A DNA stretch of 64,000 bases from JBLNBN01 sp050260015 (GTDB lineage: Bacteria > Bacteroidota > Ignavibacteria > Kapaibacteriales > UBA2268), in assembly GCA_050260015.1 (NCBI GenBank), contig JBLNBN010000029.1:1-64000 (forward strand). The letters run 5' to 3'. A program made the translations under genes and the position numbers. This document shows, one piece after another, positions 18,291 to 27,514 of the stretch. Position 1 is the stretch's first letter. Every line of letters begins with the position of its first letter. The notes beneath the pieces were generated by a model that was given only the letters and a program-made list of their open reading frames with translations, was not told the origin of the DNA and made no database searches.

Positions 18291-18857
18291 TTGAGATTTA
18301 TTTTAATAAACATATTGAAGCTATTATTTGTGGCAAATTTGCTTGCGTCGGACATCGAAGCTCCGATCAGCATGCAAATTCCTATTATGCTAAAGATACT
18401 TTCCTTCGAGCGCAACGTAAAGGCAAAGGCCGGGCCGTCGATTAATATTATCCTCGTGTACCAAAAGGATTACCGGGAGAGCCTAAACGCAATGAAGGAC
18501 GTCGTCCAACTGGAAAGTTTAATAGAGAGTTATTCCCTGGAAGGGAAGAAGCTGAATATCAAATACTTATCGATTAACACCGCGCAAGATCTAATGTTCG
18601 AGAGCAGGACCGCCAATATTATTATCGTCGCCCCGCTTAGGGCTATCGATATGTACGCGATATCTTCCGTATGCGAATCGAAGGGCATCCTTTCGGTGTC
18701 GACCGTAGTCAGTTACGTCGAGCGCGGCTTTTTCTCGGTCGGCGTTGATATTAAGGGCGATAAGCTACAGCCTGTAATAAATCTTAATAAAGTTAAGCGG
18801 GAAGGCGCTGAATTTAGCTCAAGATTGTTAAATTTGTCTAAAGTAGTTAACAAATAA
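18291..18857 (+). CDS. YfiR/DUF4154-family periplasmic protein
   Basis: A 188-residue protein with a signal peptide (residues 1-20). The body matches YfiR/DUF4154: 'MLKILSFERN' near the start of the domain, a central 'IIIVAPLRAIDMYAIS', and the closing 'KGDKLQPVINLNKVKREGAE' with 'FSSRLLNLSKVV'. In Pseudomonas YfiR is a periplasmic repressor of a membrane diguanylate cyclase; here the neighbour is a histidine kinase, so it may gate that kinase instead. The start is TTG at 18291 with a poor ribosome site. It lies 38 bases after the TonB receptor and 61 before the kinase. Confidence 0.72.
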   Translation: MRFILINILKLLFVANLLASDIEAPISMQIPIMLKILSFERNVKAKAGPSINIILVYQKDYRESLNAMKDVVQLESLIESYSLEGKKLNIKYLSINTAQDLMFESRTANIIIVAPLRAIDMYAISSVCESKGILSVSTVVSYVERGFFSVGVDIKGDKLQPVINLNKVKREGAEFSSRLLNLSKVVNK

Positions 18858-18918
18858 TAAAAAAAGTCAAAAATTAGTAAAATAACATGGCCGGATGTAA
18901 GCATTGAGCTGAATAAAT

Positions 18919-20928
18919 ATGGCGGACTTTTTGAGTAAAGTACGGGAGAGGCAAGGGCGAATGATTAAAAGTTTATGGAAAAATATAATCTACGAGAGAT
19001 CGATTCAGCAGAAGTCGCTATTCATAGTAATAATAATCGTAAGTTTAATTACTCTTATTCTTCTGGTTGCGCTCCCGATAGAGATGGAAAGGCGCGAGCT
19101 GCGTTCCGTAGGAATGAAAGCGAACAGCCTAACCTCTGTAACCGCATACTCGGTCGCTCCCGCCGTCGTCTTCGAGGATACGGTCTCCGCGCGCGAGGCT
19201 CTTAAAAGCCTGCTTCACGATTCGAGCATCGTTTCCGTCGCGCTTTACGACGAAGACGACAATATGATCGCGCAATACCGCGGCGAAACTATCCTACCCT
19301 ACAGGGGCGAGCTGCAAGTCGATCGCTTCTACGTCACAAAGAACAAGGATATATTTTTCCAGTTCGAACCCATATACCTGGAGGGCAAGCTGATTGGCAA
19401 GCTCTTTGTCGCTATTTCCCTGGGCGAATTTAAGAAATACGTGAGCGACAGCCGCAGGACGATAGCGTATTTCAGCCTTGTTATATTCGTCGGCAGCTTG
19501 CTATTGGGCATACAGCTTAGTAATATGATAACAAGGCGATTAACGAAGCTCGTTAAAACGTGCGAGGAGATCTCGAGGGGGGACCTGGGAAAGAGGGCCG
19601 ACGCGCAGGGCTCGGACGAAGTCGGGGCGCTTGCAAAATCATTTAACGAAATGGTCAGTAGGCTGGAATACACCTACGTCGAGCTGGAGCAACTTAATCA
19701 CAACTTAGAGGATAGGGTCAAGGAGCGCACCTCCGAGCTTGAGCTCGAAATTGAGGAACGCAAGCGCGCGCAGGAGAACGTCATTGAAGTCCGCAATCAG
19801 CTCTTGCAATCGCAAAAGATGGAAGCCATCGGCACGCTCGCCGGCGGCGTAGCGCACGACTTTAACAACCTTCTAACCGCAATAATAATAAACACCGAGC
19901 TCACCGAGCTCGTCTATAAAAAAGGCGACGACATAACGGCCTACCTCCAGAGAATCTCTAAGACGGCGAAGAAAGCCGCCGAGCTCACCTCGCATTTATT
20001 GCTATTTAGCCGCAAAAAGGTAGCCGAGCCCAAGCCAGTGGAAATAAATACCTTAATAGAGGAATCCATCGGCCTGATCGGGCGCACGCTGAGCCCAATG
20101 GTCGAGCTCGAATTTAAGAAGTACCCCAAGAGCTTGATAGTTGAGGCCGACGCGGTGCAGATAAATCAGCTCCTAATGAATTTAATGATCAACGCGGGCG
20201 ACGCTATGCCCGACGGCGGAAAGCTCACCATTCAAGCGGGGTACGCGGAGATTAACGCCGCCCAAGCCGAGCGTAGCGGCAGGCCGGTTGGCAGGTACGC
20301 TAAGATAATAACCGAAGACACAGGTATGGGAATTCCCGCGGAGAACTTAGAAAGAATATTTGAGCCGTTCTTTACGACGAAGGAAGTCGGCAAGGGCACG
20401 GGCTTAGGCTTAGCAATGGTTTACGGCATCGCATCGAGCCATAAGGGGTGGATCGACGTTACCAGCGAAGTTGGCAAGGGATCCAGCTTTACTGTTCATA
20501 TCCCCTTGACTGACAGACCAATTGAAACGCAGGAAACTCAAAAAGAAATTAAACCGCTTGCGAAGGGCGGAAAAGCTCTCTTCGTCGACGACGACGAAAA
20601 CATCCGGGCGATGGGCAAGGACGTATTGGAGAATTTCGGATTCGAAGTTACGTTAGCGGTCGACGGGTTCGACGCCATTGAAAAGTATTCGCGCTCGGGA
20701 AAGAAATTTGACCTGGTGGTGCTCGACCTGCTAATGCCGCGTAAATCCGGGAAGGAAACGCTTTGCGAACTAATGCAACTGGACCCTAACGCGCGAATAA
20801 TAATTTCCAGCGGCTACAGCAAGGACGATCAGCCCGACACATACGTTAAGCTTGGCGCGAAGGCATGCTTGCCGAAGCCCTACACAGTAGCGGAGATGAT
20901 CAAGACAGTACGGGGCGTTATGGAATAA
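18919..20928 (+). CDS. Hybrid sensor histidine kinase (CHASE8-HAMP-HisKA-HATPase-REC)
   Basis: A 669-residue membrane kinase. Transmembrane segments at about 34-53 and 181-201 enclose a periplasmic CHASE8-like sensor ('SVAPAVVFEDTVSAREAL'). HAMP follows at 200-250, then a coiled coil, HisKA with phospho-acceptor His313 in 'GGVAHDFNNLL', and the ATPase domain with 'NAGDAMPDGG', 'DTGMGIP' and 'GKGTGLGLAMV'. A C-terminal receiver has Asp603 in 'LVVLDLLMP'. No DNA-binding output gene is adjacent, so the signal must pass to a distant partner or stay internal. An ATG at 18961 is an alternative start. The gene closes the TonB-YfiR-kinase operon before a strong terminator. Confidence 0.88.
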   Translation: MADFLSKVRERQGRMIKSLWKNIIYERSIQQKSLFIVIIIVSLITLILLVALPIEMERRELRSVGMKANSLTSVTAYSVAPAVVFEDTVSAREALKSLLHDSSIVSVALYDEDDNMIAQYRGETILPYRGELQVDRFYVTKNKDIFFQFEPIYLEGKLIGKLFVAISLGEFKKYVSDSRRTIAYFSLVIFVGSLLLGIQLSNMITRRLTKLVKTCEEISRGDLGKRADAQGSDEVGALAKSFNEMVSRLEYTYVELEQLNHNLEDRVKERTSELELEIEERKRAQENVIEVRNQLLQSQKMEAIGTLAGGVAHDFNNLLTAIIINTELTELVYKKGDDITAYLQRISKTAKKAAELTSHLLLFSRKKVAEPKPVEINTLIEESIGLIGRTLSPMVELEFKKYPKSLIVEADAVQINQLLMNLMINAGDAMPDGGKLTIQAGYAEINAAQAERSGRPVGRYAKIITEDTGMGIPAENLERIFEPFFTTKEVGKGTGLGLAMVYGIASSHKGWIDVTSEVGKGSSFTVHIPLTDRPIETQETQKEIKPLAKGGKALFVDDDENIRAMGKDVLENFGFEVTLAVDGFDAIEKYSRSGKKFDLVVLDLLMPRKSGKETLCELMQLDPNARIIISSGYSKDDQPDTYVKLGAKACLPKPYTVAEMIKTVRGVME

Positions 20929-20952
20929 GCCGATTATAGAATAATTTATAAG

Positions 20953-20993
20953 AAAATGCGCCGCTTCCCTAAACGAAGCGGCGCATTTTTTTT
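20953..20993 (+). terminator. Strong intrinsic terminator after the hybrid kinase
   Basis: AAAATGCGCCGCTTC (20953-20967) pairs perfectly with GAAGCGGCGCATTTT (20975-20989) and runs into further Ts. Confidence 0.9.
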
Positions 20994-21015
20994 ATAGCTT
21001 CACTAAAAATAATAG

Positions 21016-21031
21016 TCAAACGTTCGTTTGA
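21016..21031. promoter_or_regulatory. TetR-family operator
   Basis: TCAAACG-TT-CGTTTGA is a perfect seven-base inverted repeat with a two-base centre. It overlaps the -35 of the promoter for the TetR gene, and this size and symmetry are usual for TetR/AcrR operators. It implies that the regulator represses itself and the efflux genes behind it. Confidence 0.7.
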
Positions 21032-21056
21032 TTTTCGTATTTTTGTGTTTTATAAT
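21028..21056 (+). promoter_or_regulatory. Sigma-70-like promoter of the efflux operon
   Basis: TTGATT (21028-21033) and TATAAT (21051-21056) are 17 bases apart. A TAnnTTTG-type reading (21053-21060) also fits. Transcription would start near 21062, almost at the ATG at 21061, so the message may be leaderless or the true start slightly downstream. Confidence 0.55.
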
Positions 21057-21060
21057 TTTG

Positions 21061-21717
21061 ATGCTACTTAATTTGATACGTGAAATCCAACCCGGCGAGC
21101 CAAAGAGCAGGATACTCGAAAGCGCCGCCAAATTATTCTCCGAGAAAGGCTATGCGGCAGTAGGCGTTCGCGAGATCGCGCAATCCGCCGGGGTCAATCT
21201 TTCTATGATCTCCTATTACTACGGCGGGAAAATCGGAGCTTTAAAAGCGATCATCGAGGAGTATTTCACGCACCTAAAGCAAATAGTAACCGAAATAAAG
21301 GACGCCCACTTAGAAAGTTCGGAAAGGATACTAAGCGCTCACGTCACGGCGATGGTTAAGTTGTTCAGGAATAAGTCCGAGCTCTGCAAAGTGGCGATAA
21401 TGGAAATCCCTATCGATCTCCCCGAAGTGGAAGAGTATAAGATCAGGATGATGAAAGAGCACCTTGCAATGATAGAGAATACGTTTCATTCGCGCGTTAA
21501 GCCGAAACGTTCGCCCGAGCTAAGGGCGATAATCGGCCCGGCGTTTATTAGCCTGGTGGCCTCCCACTTCCTAATGGGGCCCGCTCTCAGCAAGATACAC
21601 AATGTGGAGTTCAACGATGAATTCTACGAATTGTACTCGCAGGCGATAACGGCCTTACTGCTGGGGGGATTATCGAACTTATCGTCGCTTCAATCGTCAA
21701 ATGAAAATAAGGAATAA
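21061..21717 (+). CDS. TetR/AcrR-family transcriptional repressor
   Basis: About 218 residues. The N-terminal DNA-binding domain is clear: 'ILESAAKLFSEKGYAAVGVR' followed by the recognition helix 'SAGVNLSMISYYYGGKIGAL'. The C-terminal half is a ligand/dimer domain with no recognisable subtype. It lies directly before TolC-MFP-RND genes (the TolC frame begins ten bases after its stop), so it is most likely the local regulator of that pump. A TTG frame opening at 21028 is rejected because it overlaps the operator and -35. The ATG at 21061 has no ribosome site, and TTG at 21073 is an alternative. Confidence 0.88.
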   Translation: MLLNLIREIQPGEPKSRILESAAKLFSEKGYAAVGVREIAQSAGVNLSMISYYYGGKIGALKAIIEEYFTHLKQIVTEIKDAHLESSERILSAHVTAMVKLFRNKSELCKVAIMEIPIDLPEVEEYKIRMMKEHLAMIENTFHSRVKPKRSPELRAIIGPAFISLVASHFLMGPALSKIHNVEFNDEFYELYSQAITALLLGGLSNLSSLQSSNENKE

Positions 21718-21727
21718 AGAGGAATTT

Positions 21728-23077
21728 ATGATCATAAGAAAAGCGAAACTACCGATAGCGCTCGCGCTTTGTCTAGCGGCGACTCTTTCGGCTTTTGCTC
21801 AACAGGAAGTCTTACCGGCCCCGAAGGACACTCTTCGCTTAACGTTGCGCGAGGCGCTGGAGCTTGGCCGCAAGAACAATTACGCGGCCAGGATAGCGCT
21901 TTCGAGGGTATCGCAGGCGGAAGCGCGCACAAACGAGACGAGCGCGGCAATGCTTCCGCAGCTAAAATTTTCAGGCGGCTATACGCGGCTCAGCGAAGTC
22001 GACCCCTACCGCATAACGATACCCGGCGCCCCGCCGAGAGTGATCTCCCCGGCGATCTTTAACGCATGGGTGTCGCGCTTTACCCTTCAACAGCCGATAT
22101 ACATGGGCGGCCGTCTCTCCGGAGCCCGGGAAATTGCCAGGCTGAACGAGCAGGCGTCGCGATTTGATTATTCCCGCGACTCGGCTCAAATGGAGCTCGA
22201 CGTTACGAACGCCTATTGGTCTGTCTACCGAGCGGACGAAAACTTAAAAAATATTACGCAGAACATCGAGCAGGCGCGCGCGCATCTCGCCGACATACGC
22301 AACTTTCGCGGGGTGGGGCTCGCCACGGAAAACGACGTGCTGAAAGTGCAGGTCCAACTGGCTAACGCGGAGCTTGCGCTAATCGACGCGCGGAACGCCT
22401 CGGAAATCTCCAGGCTCGGGTTGGCTTCGGCTATGGGGCTCGACGTGACGCGTCCCGTTGACATAGTTCGCGAAACTCTTCCCGAAGCGGAATCGCTTCC
22501 GCCGCTCAGCTCTTTTATCTCGCAGGCCCGGCGGCAACGCCCGGAGCTTCGCGCCATGGAACTGCGCGAGCGGGCGGGCGAGGAAGGCGTTAACATTGCG
22601 CGAGCGGGATGGCTGCCGCAGGTCAGCGCTGCGTTCAACTATAACTATTTGAACCCGAACAATAGAATCCAGCCGGCGCGCCCTGAGTTCAAAGGCACAT
22701 GGGACGCCGGCATAGTATTGAATTACGATATATGGACCTGGTTTACGCCGCGCTACCAAACGCAGCAGGCGGAAGAGACGCTCGAGCAGACAAGGCTGCA
22801 GGGCCGCCAATTGACGGAGGCGGTTTCGCTCGAGGTCTCCTCGAACTATCTCCAGGCCAGCCGCGCTTTGGAAAGAATAACCGTAGCGCGGCAAGCGGTC
22901 GTCCAGGCGGAGGAGAACTTCAGGGTGACCAACGAGCGGTTCCGCTCCGGCGTCGCGCTTTCGAGCGAGCTTCTGGACGCGGAAACCGCGCTGCTCGTTG
23001 CGAGAATAAATTTAACGACGGCGATAGCCGATTGGCAAACTTCGCTCGCGAGACTCAGTAAATCAGTAGGCAAATAA
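21728..23077 (+). CDS. TolC-family outer-membrane efflux channel
   Basis: A 449-residue protein with a signal peptide ('LALCLAATLSAFAQQ') and two repeats of the outer-membrane efflux family. Each has a long helical hairpin, for example 'LTLREALELGRKNNYAARIA' and 'SRALERITVARQAVVQAEEN', and a short barrel part. It forms the trimeric exit duct for the RND pump encoded downstream. The ATG at 21728 follows AGAGGA; in-frame codons from 21701 overlap the tetR end and are unlikely. It is the first structural gene of the operon. Confidence 0.9.
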   Translation: MIIRKAKLPIALALCLAATLSAFAQQEVLPAPKDTLRLTLREALELGRKNNYAARIALSRVSQAEARTNETSAAMLPQLKFSGGYTRLSEVDPYRITIPGAPPRVISPAIFNAWVSRFTLQQPIYMGGRLSGAREIARLNEQASRFDYSRDSAQMELDVTNAYWSVYRADENLKNITQNIEQARAHLADIRNFRGVGLATENDVLKVQVQLANAELALIDARNASEISRLGLASAMGLDVTRPVDIVRETLPEAESLPPLSSFISQARRQRPELRAMELRERAGEEGVNIARAGWLPQVSAAFNYNYLNPNNRIQPARPEFKGTWDAGIVLNYDIWTWFTPRYQTQQAEETLEQTRLQGRQLTEAVSLEVSSNYLQASRALERITVARQAVVQAEENFRVTNERFRSGVALSSELLDAETALLVARINLTTAIADWQTSLARLSKSVGK

Positions 23078-23097
23078 AACAATAAAGGATAAAAGCT

Positions 23098-24201
23098 ATG
23101 ACTTCAGGTCAAAAAAAATTCTGGGGACTCTTTGTCGCGGCGCTAGTTGTGGTTGGCATCATTGGCGTTTTGTTGAACAACCGCTCAAATAGCGCCTCTA
23201 AAGCAAAAAGAAACGTTATTCAATCGGTATATCCAGTGACGGTGACCGCCGCCGCGAGGATGAAGCTCGATGAAAATTTGAACCTCGTCGGCTCCGTATT
23301 CGCCGATAAGGAAGTGCAGGTGCTTTCCGAAACGCAGGGACGGATCGAGCATCTGGGCATAGACGTGGGGTCGAGAGTCGCCCGCGGGGGCGTCTTGCTC
23401 CGCGTAGACGACGTGCTGAAAAAAGCCGCCGTAATGACCGCCGAGGCGAATTACGACAAGGCCAAGAAGGACCTAAGCCGCTACGAAGAACTATATAAAT
23501 CCAACTCCGGAACGGAGTCGCAGTTGGACCAGGCGCGTAACACGTTCCGCCTGGCCGAAGCGCAGCTGGTAACGGCTAAAAAGCAGCTCCAGGACGCGAC
23601 GCTCCGGGCGCCGATTAGCGGCGTCGTCACGCAGCTAAACGTAGAGACCGGGTCGTTCCTTAACGTGGGAACCCCGATCGCCTATATAGTCGACGTATCT
23701 AAGCTAATAGTAAAGCTAAACCTGCCGGAAAAGGACGCCTTTATGCTGCATACGGGCGATCCGGTTAGGATCTCGACAGACGTCTACCCGGGACAGAGCT
23801 TCTCCGGCACAGTTCGCACAATTGTGGCGAAGGGGGACGCCGCGCACACGTTTCCCGTCGAAATCGCGCTTGATAACGTTGGAAATAAGCTTCGCGCGGG
23901 TATGTTCGCGCGGGTTTACTTTACGACTATCCGCCGCGATAACGCAATTACCATACCGCGCGAGGCTCTGGTCGGCTCCATTCGCGACCCGGAAGTATAC
24001 GTGTTGCGGGACGGCGTAGCCGAATTGCGCAGAATTTCGGTCGGCGCCGAGTCCGGCAAGCTAATCGAGGCGCTCTCGGGGATCGAGGAGGGCGAGCTTG
24101 TCGTAATCGCCGGGCAGATGAATTTAACCGATAAGGCTCGCGCCCGCGCCGCGCGCACCCAGCCGCTGAGTTCGTTTTTGAATAATCAAAAAGCGGAATA
24201 A
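23098..24201 (+). CDS. RND efflux periplasmic adaptor (membrane fusion protein)
   Basis: 367 residues, the usual adaptor length. An N-terminal signal anchor (residues 10-27) is followed by a lipoyl/barrel-sandwich half ('VLSETQGRIEHLGIDVGSRV'), an alpha-hairpin ('SGTESQLDQARNTFRLAEAQ') and the returning lipoyl half ('LRAPISGVVTQLNVETGSFL'). Then come the beta-barrel and membrane-proximal domains. No lipobox Cys is evident. It bridges the RND pump and TolC. It starts 20 bases after the tolC-like stop behind AAGGA and ends 4 bases before the RND gene. Confidence 0.92.
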   Translation: MTSGQKKFWGLFVAALVVVGIIGVLLNNRSNSASKAKRNVIQSVYPVTVTAAARMKLDENLNLVGSVFADKEVQVLSETQGRIEHLGIDVGSRVARGGVLLRVDDVLKKAAVMTAEANYDKAKKDLSRYEELYKSNSGTESQLDQARNTFRLAEAQLVTAKKQLQDATLRAPISGVVTQLNVETGSFLNVGTPIAYIVDVSKLIVKLNLPEKDAFMLHTGDPVRISTDVYPGQSFSGTVRTIVAKGDAAHTFPVEIALDNVGNKLRAGMFARVYFTTIRRDNAITIPREALVGSIRDPEVYVLRDGVAELRRISVGAESGKLIEALSGIEEGELVVIAGQMNLTDKARARAARTQPLSSFLNNQKAE

Positions 24202-24205
24202 TTCC

Positions 24206-27200
24206 ATGACAGTAACAGAAATTGCGATAAAAAGGCCCACGCTGGTCGTGGTGTTCTTCTCCTTCTTAGGCGTATTGGGCATCTTCGGCTTTAACCAGCT
24301 GAAGTACGACTTAATGCCGAAGATGGACATTCCCATAATAATAATAAATACGATATATCCGGGCGGTTCGCCCGCGGACGTCGAGACGTCCGTAACGCGC
24401 GTTATCGAGGACGCCGTAACCGGCATCGATAAGGTCGACAACGTGACGGCTACGAGCTACGAAGGGCGTTCTATGGTGCGAATTGAACTTCAGCAGAACG
24501 CCAATATCGACCTGGCGTTGCAGGACGCTCAAAGAAAGGTCAACGCGGCCCAGTTTATGCTGCCCACAACCGCCCTAACGCCGGTGGTCTCGAAAATCGC
24601 CTTCGACGAAATCCCCGTTTTGCGCATGTCCTTAAAAAGCATTATGCCGGCGCGGGAATTTTACCAGTTAGTCGAGGACGAGATCCAACCGCGCATATCT
24701 AAGATCGGCGGCGTCGGGCAAGTGCTCCTTATTGGCGGCGAAAAAAGAGAGATCCGCGTAAACATCGACGCCGACAGGGCTTCGAGCTACGGGCTTTCGC
24801 TCGCTTCGATTACAAACGCAATTAAGATGGCCAACTCGAACTTCCCGACGGGACAGATCCGCGGCGATAATTCGCAGCTAACGGTGAGAGTAGCGGGCAG
24901 ATTCGCCAACATTGGCGAAATGCGTGATTTTATCGTCGCGCGCTCGAAGGACGGCAGCGATGTTCGGCTTGGCGACGTCGCCGAAGTCGAGGACGCAGTC
25001 ATTGAAAATTCTACTATAAACAGGCTAAACGGGGACCCGTCCATCGGTTTGGTCGTGCAAAAGCAAAGCGACGCCAACACAGTGGACGTTAGCCGCGGAG
25101 TAAGAAAAGAGCTGGCCCTAATGGAGCAGGATTTCTCCAATATAGGCTTGAAATTCGCTATCGCGCAGGACGCTTCCACGTTTACATTGGAATCGGCCCA
25201 TGCCGTCGAGGAGGACCTTCTAATAGCAATCCTGTTGGTGGCGTTGGTAATGCTCATCTTCCTGCATAGCATACGAAACTCGTTAATAGTCATGGTGGCA
25301 ATCCCCGCGTCGCTTATCTCGACGTTTTTCATGATGTACGCGTTCGATTTCACATTGAATATGATGACGCTGCTGGCGATGTCGCTGGTAATAGGTATTC
25401 TTGTCGACGACTCTATAGTAGTTCTCGAGAATATATATAGATTCCTCGAGAGCGGGGAGAATAAGCGTTCCGCCGCGCTAAAGGGCAGGAACGAGATCGG
25501 ATTTGCGGCTCTATCGATAACGCTCGTGGACGTCGTAGTGTTCGTACCTCTCGCGCTAGTCGTCGGCAGGATAGGAAGCATGCTCCGGGAGTACGCCCTC
25601 GTAGTAGTGTTCTCCACCTTAATGAGCCTTGTCGTGTCGTTTACTATTACGCCGGCCCTGGCTTCGCGCTTCTCTAAGCTTGAATCCTTCAAGGCGGGAT
25701 CGATTATGGGAGCGTTCGGCGCCTGGTTCGAGCGACAATTCCGCCGCCTTCAGGAGCTATATAAAGAGATATTGCAGTGGAGCCTACGCCATGGATTTGT
25801 AATTATCGCCATGTCGGTCGTACTTTTCATCGCGTCAATATTTCTATTCCCGTTGGGATTTATCGGCTCGGAATTTATCCCCCAGGTCGACCGCGGCGAG
25901 CTGATCATTACGGTTGAGACCGAACCCGGCTCGACGCTTGAGAATACTAACCGCTTAGCTCTGCAAATAGAAAAGATGGTCGGCGCGATGCCGGAAGTCG
26001 ACAGGATACTCTCGAACGTAGGAACTTCCAGCGAAGGATTGGTTTCCTCCGGCGGCAGCGTGAATAATTCGATGGAGCTCAACGTGGCCCTCGTGCCGCG
26101 CGATCAGCGCGAGCTAAAGACCGACGAAGTGAGCCAGAAGATCCGCGCAATGCTGCGGAAGATCCCGGGTTCCCGTTCGCGTGTTACTCCGGTAGGTCTA
26201 ATGGGCACTTCCGGACGCGCCCCGATACAAATATCAGTGACGGGCAACACCCACAAGGACGTAAGAGAGGCCGCTAAGACTATAATGGAAGTGGCGCGCC
26301 GCGCCGAGGGCGCCACCGACGTCAGGCTTTCAAGCGAAGAGGGCAAGCCCGAGCTCCGCGTCGAAGTCGACCGCGCTAAGCTCGCGCAATTCGGACTTTC
26401 CATTGCCGAAGTAGGGCAAAATCTTCGAATAGCGTTTACGGGCGACAACGACGCCAAATTCGAGGAAAACGACAACGAGTACGACATAAGGGTCGTGCTG
26501 GACAGATTTGACCGCACTAATATCGACCAAGTGGGAAATCTCGCCTTTACGAACATGCGCGGGGAGGTCGTTCGGCTGAAGCAATTCGCGTCGTTCTACC
26601 AGGCGACCGGTCCAACGAAGCTCGAACGCGAGAATCGCGCCCCAGCGTTAACCGTGAACGCGATGGTCTTCGGCAAGACTAGCGGCGCAGTGGCGGGCCA
26701 GATCCGCGAGAATCTTGCGGGGGTAAAGTTGCCCACGGGCGTTCGCTGGGAATTCACCGGCGAGCAGAAGAACATGGCCGAATCCTTCTCAAGCATGGGA
26801 TGGGCGCTTTTGGCAGGAATTCTCTTCGTTTACATGATCATGGTGGCGCTTTATAATTCTTACCTTTATCCGTTCGTAGTGCTCTTTTCGATACCGGTGG
26901 CAATGATCGGCGCATTTTTAGCGCTTGCGCTGACGATGAAATCGATGAGCATATACTCGATATTGGGCGTAATTATGCTAATTGGCCTTGTGGCGAAGAA
27001 TGCAATTCTGCTTGTGGATCGAGCGAATCAAACGCGGGCGGAGCGAAGCCTGTCGGTCGTAGAAGCTCTTATAGAGGCCGGCGAGGCGAGACTTCGACCG
27101 ATCTTAATGACGACGATGGCGATGGTGATAGGCATGCTTCCAATAGCGCTTTCGACCGGCGCGGGGGGCGAGGCCAAGAGCGGCTTGGGCATGGCGCTGA

Positions 27201-27343
27201 TCGGCGGCCTGACGAGCTCGCTGCTGCTTACGCTCGTGCTAGTACCCGTAATCTACCTCAAGTTCGAATCGGCGCATTCCAGATTACTCGCCTGGAGAAC
27301 CCGCCGGAAAACCCGTCTTGAGGCGGCTCCGGAGAATTTATAA
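24206..27343 (+). CDS. RND-superfamily efflux permease (AcrB-like, HAE1)
   Basis: 1045 residues, full length for AcrB-type proton-driven pumps. It begins 'MTVTEIAIKRPTLVVVFFS', has two large periplasmic loops and twelve transmembrane segments. The proton-relay region in TM4 reads 'GILVDDSIVVLENIYR' (paired Asp), and TM10 contains 'IGLVAKNAILLVDRANQ' (Lys). The substrate class is not evident; adaptor and channel are encoded upstream in the same operon. It is followed by a terminator. The ribosome site is weak, which fits coupling to the adaptor gene 4 bases upstream. Confidence 0.94.
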   Translation: MTVTEIAIKRPTLVVVFFSFLGVLGIFGFNQLKYDLMPKMDIPIIIINTIYPGGSPADVETSVTRVIEDAVTGIDKVDNVTATSYEGRSMVRIELQQNANIDLALQDAQRKVNAAQFMLPTTALTPVVSKIAFDEIPVLRMSLKSIMPAREFYQLVEDEIQPRISKIGGVGQVLLIGGEKREIRVNIDADRASSYGLSLASITNAIKMANSNFPTGQIRGDNSQLTVRVAGRFANIGEMRDFIVARSKDGSDVRLGDVAEVEDAVIENSTINRLNGDPSIGLVVQKQSDANTVDVSRGVRKELALMEQDFSNIGLKFAIAQDASTFTLESAHAVEEDLLIAILLVALVMLIFLHSIRNSLIVMVAIPASLISTFFMMYAFDFTLNMMTLLAMSLVIGILVDDSIVVLENIYRFLESGENKRSAALKGRNEIGFAALSITLVDVVVFVPLALVVGRIGSMLREYALVVVFSTLMSLVVSFTITPALASRFSKLESFKAGSIMGAFGAWFERQFRRLQELYKEILQWSLRHGFVIIAMSVVLFIASIFLFPLGFIGSEFIPQVDRGELIITVETEPGSTLENTNRLALQIEKMVGAMPEVDRILSNVGTSSEGLVSSGGSVNNSMELNVALVPRDQRELKTDEVSQKIRAMLRKIPGSRSRVTPVGLMGTSGRAPIQISVTGNTHKDVREAAKTIMEVARRAEGATDVRLSSEEGKPELRVEVDRAKLAQFGLSIAEVGQNLRIAFTGDNDAKFEENDNEYDIRVVLDRFDRTNIDQVGNLAFTNMRGEVVRLKQFASFYQATGPTKLERENRAPALTVNAMVFGKTSGAVAGQIRENLAGVKLPTGVRWEFTGEQKNMAESFSSMGWALLAGILFVYMIMVALYNSYLYPFVVLFSIPVAMIGAFLALALTMKSMSIYSILGVIMLIGLVAKNAILLVDRANQTRAERSLSVVEALIEAGEARLRPILMTTMAMVIGMLPIALSTGAGGEAKSGLGMALIGGLTSSLLLTLVLVPVIYLKFESAHSRLLAWRTRRKTRLEAAPENL

Positions 27344-27369
27344 TCGCATAGTCGATTGAAGCTCTTTAG

Positions 27370-27393
27370 AAAGGCGGGCGAGTCCCGCCTTTT
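27370..27393 (+). terminator. Terminator of the efflux operon
   Basis: AAAGGCGGG (27370-27378) pairs with CCCGCCTTT (27384-27392), followed by further T/A bases, 27 bases after the RND stop. Confidence 0.85.
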
Positions 27394-27514
27394 ATATATA
27401 TGTAGATATACGGAGTTAGAATTTTGCATAAAATAAGGCAAAAGAGATTACGTTAATTTAAGCGTTCCCTTAGAAGAAATATCGAATTAGATTATTAAAA
27501 TTAAGGAAGAAGTT

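Noticed and set aside
21028..21060. Longer TetR N-terminus from TTG 21028
   Set aside because: It would overlap the operator and -35 element, and the added residues are hydrophobic and unlike TetR proteins.
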